Shown here: piece after piece, positions 1 through 5,000 of the stretch | Layout of the letters: the number at the start of each line of letters is the position of its first letter | Position numbering within the stretch: the first letter of the stretch is position 1 | Origin: Candidatus Omnitrophota bacterium | GTDB taxonomy: Bacteria; Hinthialibacterota; Hinthialibacteria; Hinthialibacterales; JAKPRU01 | NCBI GenBank assembly: GCA_029557025.1 | Contig: JAKPRU010000205.1 | Span: 1 to 7,398, forward strand | Length of the DNA: 7,398 bases | Reading direction: 5' to 3' | Made by a program: the position numbers and the translations under genes | The notes under the pieces: generated by a model | What the model saw: only the letters and a program-made list of their open reading frames with translations | Databases searched by the model: none | What the model was told of the DNA's origin: nothing

Positions 1-308
1 TGCATTAAAATCCCATCGAGATAATGTCTTCTTTTCTTTAGATGATGACGATAAGGACCTTCCCATTGTTTCGATTGTAAACCTTCGTACCAGTCGGTTT
101 TACCTTTCTCCTTCTCCTGTTGTATCGTTTTCTCAATAAATTGAAGATCCTTTATCAGGATCGGAATAGAATCAACCATCCGTATGAGAAAACTACACTG
201 CTTGCAGACAAATTCTTCTACCGGGTCGGGAATTTGTATCGAAGCCCTGCAATTGGGACAACAGAAAACTGACCTGGTATTCCCATTTTCCGCTCCAGGA
301 GAATCCAT
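1..308 (-). CDS. Trm112-like zinc-ribbon protein, probable N-terminus of a SAM-dependent methyltransferase (partial)
   Basis: The first 102 codons of a minus-strand gene run without a stop to the left edge, so the C-terminus is missing. The translation has a zinc ribbon, with CPNC at residues 17-20 and CKQC at 35-38, followed by DSIPILI at 46-52. That order (two CxxC pairs, then a D-x-I-P-hydrophobic strand) is typical of Trm112-like zinc ribbons, which often precede class I SAM methyltransferase domains. The next stretch, TDWYEG..SKQWEGPYRHH..KRR (residues 71-94), looks like the lead-in to such a methyltransferase, but the SAM-binding motifs would lie outside the window, so the enzyme call is inference. 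I chose the ATG at 308 (MDSPGAENGN). An in-frame ATG at 320 is the alternative; neither has a strong Shine-Dalgarno sequence. The gene is AT-rich (about 39% GC over 1-240 by hand count) and uses several ATA and TTA codons, unlike its neighbours. It lies 182 bp after the stop of the preceding pseudopilin gene, in the same direction. Confidence 0.72.
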   Translation of the reverse strand, partial: MDSPGAENGNTRSVFCCPNCRASIQIPDPVEEFVCKQCSFLIRMVDSIPILIKDLQFIEKTIQQEKEKGKTDWYEGLQSKQWEGPYRHHLKKRRHYLDGILM

Positions 309-490
309 GGGCCTGTTCATGCCACAGTATTTATCAGAACTCGGATCATGGGTCCACTGGACGGGATGCTCGGATAATCCTGCCACTTCTCTTGCTCCCT
401 TCTGCAAAGGCTCGTTCCGGACCGATGAGAAGATAGTGCAGAATACCCTGTGGCTCAAGGCATCCGGTCAGGCTTACCATTCTCACGAGA

Positions 491-1054
491 TCACTTGCAC
501 TGCCGTGCGGCCAGATTGCTCCCCGGTTGGCCTTTTCCCTTGACCCCGGGAGAAATTATCACGCCATTGCTTCTGATCCCGTTTGAGGCGTCATACGGGA
601 TGTTTGGGAATCCGCAACAGACCGGCCCTTCGCCATAAATCAGATAGCCGAAACCGGCGCCCCTCCATTCCTCGTACAACGCCGGCGCATTAACACGCAT
701 GAACTCCAGGTCCCCCAGAGCCGTGTTGTGATACATGCCTTGGTGATTCTTGAAATACTCCAGGTCGTCCCGACCTTCCATAAACGGATCGGTGAGCGGC
801 CCGTTCAAATAACCAAGGTTGATATAGGGACAATGCTCCTCTTTCCCATCATAATGGCCGGGAACATCGCCCACATCCATCAGATACAGCTTTTGCACGT
901 CCTTATAGGCGCGCAGTTCGCTTTGCGAATGGGCAACCCTGGCCCGAATCTGAGCATTCAGAAAGTTGGGAACTGCAATCGCGGCCAGAATGCCGATAAT
1001 CGCAACCACAATCAGCAATTCAATCAGTGTGAATCCGAAAGTACTTTTACGCAT
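491..1054 (-). CDS. type II secretion-type pseudopilin (prepilin N-terminal methylation domain), 187 aa
   Basis: A minor-pilin-like protein, presumably inserted in the inner membrane, processed by prepilin peptidase and assembled into a type II secretion or type IV pilus-like filament. The N-terminus is a textbook class III signal: MRKSTFG, then FTLIELLIVVAIIGILAAIA. Cleavage is expected after Gly7, leaving Phe8 for methylation and Glu12 as the conserved Glu at mature position 5. The hydrophobic helix is followed by VPNFLNAQIRARVA and a small globular domain with PLTDPF (86-91) and YDASNG (154-159). CysCys sits at 146-147. The ATG at 1054 is chosen over an upstream in-frame ATG at 1150 because the prepilin leader begins exactly there and AAAGAGG sits 5 nt upstream. 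The gene lies 152 bp after the other pseudopilin, with no clear terminator between, so co-transcription is plausible. The exact family (GspG/GspH-like or other) and role are not determined. Confidence 0.92.
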   Translation of the reverse strand: MRKSTFGFTLIELLIVVAIIGILAAIAVPNFLNAQIRARVAHSQSELRAYKDVQKLYLMDVGDVPGHYDGKEEHCPYINLGYLNGPLTDPFMEGRDDLEYFKNHQGMYHNTALGDLEFMRVNAPALYEEWRGAGFGYLIYGEGPVCCGFPNIPYDASNGIRSNGVIISPGVKGKGQPGSNLAARQCK

Positions 1055-1059
1055 TTGAA

Positions 1060-1066
1060 CCTCTTT
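1060..1066 (-). promoter_or_regulatory. ribosome binding site of the 187-aa pseudopilin gene
   Basis: On the minus strand the sequence reads AAAGAGG, five bases before the ATG at 1054. It places the start at the prepilin leader and argues against the 32-codon upstream extension of the frame. Confidence 0.7.
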
Positions 1067-1206
1067 CCGATTTGAATCTGTCATTGGCTCCATGCAGAGA
1101 ACCAACACAAAGACATGACCGTTTTGAAGACCCGGATCCCACAGAATCAACTTACGAATTCCTTGAGATCCTCTCCATTACCGTTCTGTTCCGCGCGGGA
1201 CGTACT

Positions 1207-1803
1207 TTAAAACCCGCCCGCTGCAATTCCCCCCGGACCGGCCCGTATAATGTCTCCATCGCTCGTGAGACCGTTGGATGCGTCATAAATCATCGCCCCG
1301 CCCTCACAGGCCCAGACTTTCAAATCGGGACCCTGCGAATTAAAGGCATAAACAAGCCGTTTCTCATCCATCGCGAGACCCGCCGCAACCATCTGCAAAA
1401 ACGGCCAGCTTCCCGTCCTTTCCGGAGGACTCGGCGCCGCCACCCACATGTCATACGTGAGATAATACGGACAGGCATCGCTGAACTTCGCTTTGCCATG
1501 ATCTCCGAACGGGTCGTAAGGCCATGACGGCATATACGCCACAGGGGTGGTCAGGGGAATCCAGCGCCCTTCAATACCGATACTTCGACGAGGATTTGTG
1601 TCAATCCAGGGGTAGTCGTTATTGTCCATGAAATACATGTCGATGGCATTGGCAAAGCTCCTCTGGTCGGAGTGAACACGAGCAATCTTGGCGCGAACTT
1701 GGGCGTTCATCAGATTGGGGACCGCAATCGCGGCCAGAATGCCGATAATCGCAACCACAATCAGCAATTCAATCAGTGTGAAACCGAGAGAACTTTTGCG
1801 CAT
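1207..1803 (-). CDS. type II secretion-type pseudopilin (prepilin N-terminal methylation domain), 198 aa
   Basis: A second pseudopilin with the same class III leader: MRKSSLG then FTLIELLIVVAIIGILAAIA, with Gly7/Phe8 cleavage expected and Glu12 conserved. The globular part contains FANAIDMYFMDNNDYP (50-65), LTTPVAYMPSWPYDPFGD (84-101), FNSQGPD (154-160) and YDASNG followed by SDGDIIRAGPGG (173-192). The FMDNNDYP, LTTPVAY..DPF and YDxxNG...GDI.R.GP blocks resemble large pseudopilin families I recall from PVC-like and candidate-phylum bacteria, where many such genes are scattered singly. The start at 1803 is fixed by AAAGGAG six bases upstream; a 58-codon upstream extension looks non-coding and crosses a candidate promoter. 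The first 20 or so codons are almost identical in DNA to those of the neighbouring pseudopilin, while the rest is divergent. Its role could be a structural filament subunit or a secretion-system minor pilin; no other secretion genes are in view. Confidence 0.93.
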   Translation of the reverse strand: MRKSSLGFTLIELLIVVAIIGILAAIAVPNLMNAQVRAKIARVHSDQRSFANAIDMYFMDNNDYPWIDTNPRRSIGIEGRWIPLTTPVAYMPSWPYDPFGDHGKAKFSDACPYYLTYDMWVAAPSPPERTGSWPFLQMVAAGLAMDEKRLVYAFNSQGPDLKVWACEGGAMIYDASNGLTSDGDIIRAGPGGIAAGGF

Positions 1804-1809
1804 CCGGCT

Positions 1810-1816
1810 CTCCTTT
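1810..1816 (-). promoter_or_regulatory. ribosome binding site of the 198-aa pseudopilin gene
   Basis: The minus strand reads AAAGGAG, a strong Shine-Dalgarno match, six bases before the ATG at 1803. It settles the start codon against the in-frame ATG at 1977. Confidence 0.8.
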
Positions 1817-1900
1817 CGTTGCAGATGTGTCATCCGGTCCCCGCAACGGGCAAATGGAAACATACGTCCTGAGATGAAAGCCCGAACGAACAACAATTTC

Positions 1901-1929
1901 AGGTTACAAACTCTACGGATACCTGTCAA
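1901..1929 (-). promoter_or_regulatory. candidate sigma-70-type promoter for the pseudopilin pair
   Basis: On the minus strand a perfect -35 hexamer TTGACA (1924-1929) is followed by a 17-bp spacer and TAACCT (1901-1906), a 3/6 match to the -10 consensus. It lies just downstream of the hairpin after the macroglobulin gene and would give a leader of roughly 90 nt before the ATG at 1803. The position is convincing; the poor -10 keeps confidence low, and the organism's promoter consensus is unknown. Confidence 0.38.
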
Positions 1930-1960
1930 TTCCCGCTGCGGGTAATGCCGGACATAAAGA

Positions 1961-1984
1961 CAGGGGCATGGCCTCATGCCCCTG
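1961..1984 (-). terminator. perfect 10-bp hairpin after the macroglobulin gene, possible terminator
   Basis: Arms at 1961-1970 and 1975-1984 are perfectly complementary (CAGGGGCATG / CATGCCCCTG on either strand) around a 4-base loop. The hairpin is about 70 nt past the stop codon of the macroglobulin gene. On the minus strand it is followed by TCTTTATG, only a weak U-rich tail, so it may be a poor intrinsic terminator or an RNA 3'-end stabiliser. No U tract exists on the plus side. Confidence 0.5.
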
Positions 1985-2053
1985 ATCGGATTCTTGCGCC
2001 GGATCCTTGAATATCCGGCCTGATTCGCGTGTCTCTCGATATTTCCCGAATCC

Positions 2054-5000
2054 TCACTCCGCCACGATCTGCGATCCCGGAGATTCGGCTCGGATTCCGG
2101 TGTTGTAATACGAATAGGCGGCGCTGGTTCCGATAATCGCTCTCACCGGGAACAGCGCTTTCACTTGGAAAGTAAACTCAATGGACTCAGCCGGTTCCAG
2201 GCCGTCCAGATAAAAAATCACCTTCCGGCCTGCCGGTTCGATGCGCTTGACAACATCCAGCGCCTGCACCCGATCCAGGCTTTCCTGCACCGCCGCAAAT
2301 CCGGTGGGAACCGAGATATCCAGGATCAGCATCCCGGAGGACGGTTGTGGTGTCGGGACCGGCGTTCCCTCCGGGTCTGGAATCCGCTCGCTGCCCAACG
2401 GTTCCGGTTTCTCATTCCCCCCGCTTTCCCCCGGCTCCTCCAAACCATAATAGGTCGCCATCACCCGCACATCCACAAGATCGTCCACCGCCACATGACC
2501 CGTGGAATAGGCTACCTGCAACTCCATTCCGTTGCGGATCAGACCGGCATCGCCGGAAGACCATACATTGAAAATCTTCGCCAGCTGATATGTGATATCG
2601 CCCTGTCCGCAATGCCGAAGTTCCAGAGCGCCTTCCCGTGGAATCTCAAACACCTGGAGAACGTCAAAATTGGCGCTGTTGACATGAAAGGTATGAAGCA
2701 ATTCGCCATCCAGAAGAAGGTCGATGTCCGCATCGGTGTTTCTCGACTGACGCAGAGCGGCCTCGGCGAGCGCGCGAAACGCCATGACCGTATCCTGTGT
2801 GGAACCGAATCCGCCCAGGGAGTTCCGCTGCGCTGCGATCCAGGACAGGGCGGCAGCGGCCTCCGGTCGCGATTGCTCCATCAGAGCGAGCGCAGCGTAG
2901 GCGGTCGTTTCTACCGAATTAGGCGACCAGTACATGCCGTTCTTGTCTGTCTTCCCAAGCGTCAACAGCAAATCCACCGCTTGCCCGGCTGCCGGATGAT
3001 CCACGCTGGAAAGCGCAAACGCCGCAATCGCCAGCGCGTATGGATTATCGGTGGCCTCCATCAGATGGCTTTGGAGGTAGTTTGCCGCGTTCTGCCGGAC
3101 TGTCGCAGAACCGCCGGCATAAGTTGAAAGCGCATTCAAAACATAAGCCGTCAGTCCGTAATTCCCATTCAGCCCGCCGATCATTTCCTGGTGACAAATA
3201 AATCCCACCGGTTCCCAGGAACCATCCGCCAATTGGTGACTTTCGATCCAGGTTGCCGCGCTTGCCAGGACTGTTTCATCAATCGTGCGCACATCGCGCG
3301 CAACGCTGAATGTCGAAAGAACAAACGCTGTCAGCCACAAACTGCCCTGCTCGTCCGATTCCCCAAACGCCGAGAAAGAACCATCACTGTGCCGGTACGT
3401 CAGTTCCCGCTGATAGCCGACATTGACAAATGTCTCCGCCTTGGCCCGGATCTCCGGATTGAGTTGCCCGGTCAGTTCCAGGTAACGCAGCACCTCAATA
3501 TCCGGTGCGAGGAAAATCATATTCTGCTCGCCACATCCGTAAGGCATTCCAAGCAGATCATCGATACCGTTCATGGACTGCGCAACAAGGCTGGGAGTGA
3601 TCGCAAGACGCAGTTTGCCGGAATCGGGAACAATCGCGGGAATCGCTGTGTCGGTTTCCGGTTCGGGCCGGATTTCCCATGGAAAATGGGCATCAAGGGT
3701 GATGACTTCACCCTCGTGGATGATTCCGTTGGTTACCGACTCGCGGCGGGTTCCTTCCGGTTCCACTCGAAACTCTTTGCGGATGGCATCTGCCCGGCTC
3801 GCCGATTGTGCGATCACCTCCAGGGTCCAGGTCCCCACTTTGACCGGCTTGATTGGGATTGACACTCCCACAACGGCGTTCGGCTCCACGGTCACAGTCT
3901 GCACCAGATCGCCCAGCGCCTCGAAGAAATCGCCCGCCTTCAGCTCCAAACGCACCTGCTGCGGAACATCGACATAGTTGAACACTTGCAGAAGTAACGG
4001 GAACTCTTCACCACGGGTGACCGCATAAGGCAGGTCCGGTTCCACAAAGAAATCCTGGAATACCCGCAGAGAGCCTTCTGCGATTCCAAGCCCCCGTTCG
4101 GAGGTTGAGACCGCATGGAGCCGCCAAGTGGTGATGGAATCCGGAGCCGTCAGGTCAATCGAGACCGCCCCGGAGGCATCGGTTTTCATCTGAGGATTCC
4201 ACAGCCAGGTCTCCGGGAAGAATTGCCGAACGCGCTGGACCTCGGCCAGATCGCCACCACCCGCCGCATTTTCCGGTTCGCCGACCGGCGCCGGAAAGTT
4301 CTTTTCATTGCCAAAAAACACGCCTGGTCCACGCCAGAACCGCCAGGGATCGATCTCTTTGCCCTCCGGAAGGAAAAATCCTTTCGAGGTCACCATCTGC
4401 AACCCCGCACCCTTTAGAGTATCCGCACTGCCCTCGCTGCCGACTCGGGGCATATCCCACTGACTGCCGGAATGCTCCTCAACCTGGGGTTCCATGAAAA
4501 TGCGTTCCAATTCGGCGAACACCTGTTGAAGGTTCAGCCGCCCCGCCGCCAAGGCGTAGACTGACTCATCCACAATCGAAAGGCCGATCATCGCCTCGCC
4601 GGGTGTTTGAAGATGAAGCGCAACCGGATTGCCCGGCAGGACTTCCTCCGCCGAAAAGGAGGCTTTCAAAGAATCGGTTGTTGCCTGCTCCACTTCAAAT
4701 GGAAGAACATCGGCGGAAACTTCCCCGTCCGGGTTGATCAGATAGGCCACGATTTTCGATTGGGGACTCATCTCCGGTGTAATTGTGAACCGGATATCCC
4801 GACCGTTTACCGCGCCGGAAAAGACCGTCCGCCCGGCGGCAAACACATCATAGAAAATCGTTCCGGGATTCGTCGAAAACGCCGTAAATGCCGCCTGGTC
4901 TCCGATCTTGCAGATCCCCGTCTCCGTCTGCCGCACATGCAGGAAACTGGACGAGGGAGAATAAGTAGAGTTCAGCGTGATGGTTTGGCTTGCCAGATAG

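Noticed and set aside
309..490. Promoter for the zinc-ribbon gene (TTGAGC, 17-bp spacer, TATCTT)
   Set aside because: Each hexamer matches only 4 of 6 positions and would leave a leader of more than 100 nt; it is not strong enough to annotate.
184..543. Plus-strand 119-codon open frame
   Set aside because: It overlaps the minus-strand zinc-ribbon gene, whose CxxC pairs and DSIPILI strand are recognisable. The plus translation shows no motif.
1055..1206. Promoter between the two pseudopilin genes
   Set aside because: The best pair (TTGATT with TCAAAA at 17 bp) is too weak to support, so co-transcription from upstream is the simpler reading.
1998..2019. Second inverted repeat (7-bp arms GCCGGAT / ATCCGGC, 8-base loop) just past the macroglobulin stop
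   Set aside because: Short arms and no following T run on either strand. It is less convincing than the 10-bp hairpin at 1961-1984, though it could contribute to the 3' end.
2165..3127. Plus-strand 320-codon open frame
   Set aside because: It is antisense to the thioester and MG8 domains of the macroglobulin gene, which carry clear family motifs throughout. Its translation is basic and low in recognisable structure, as expected for a shadow.
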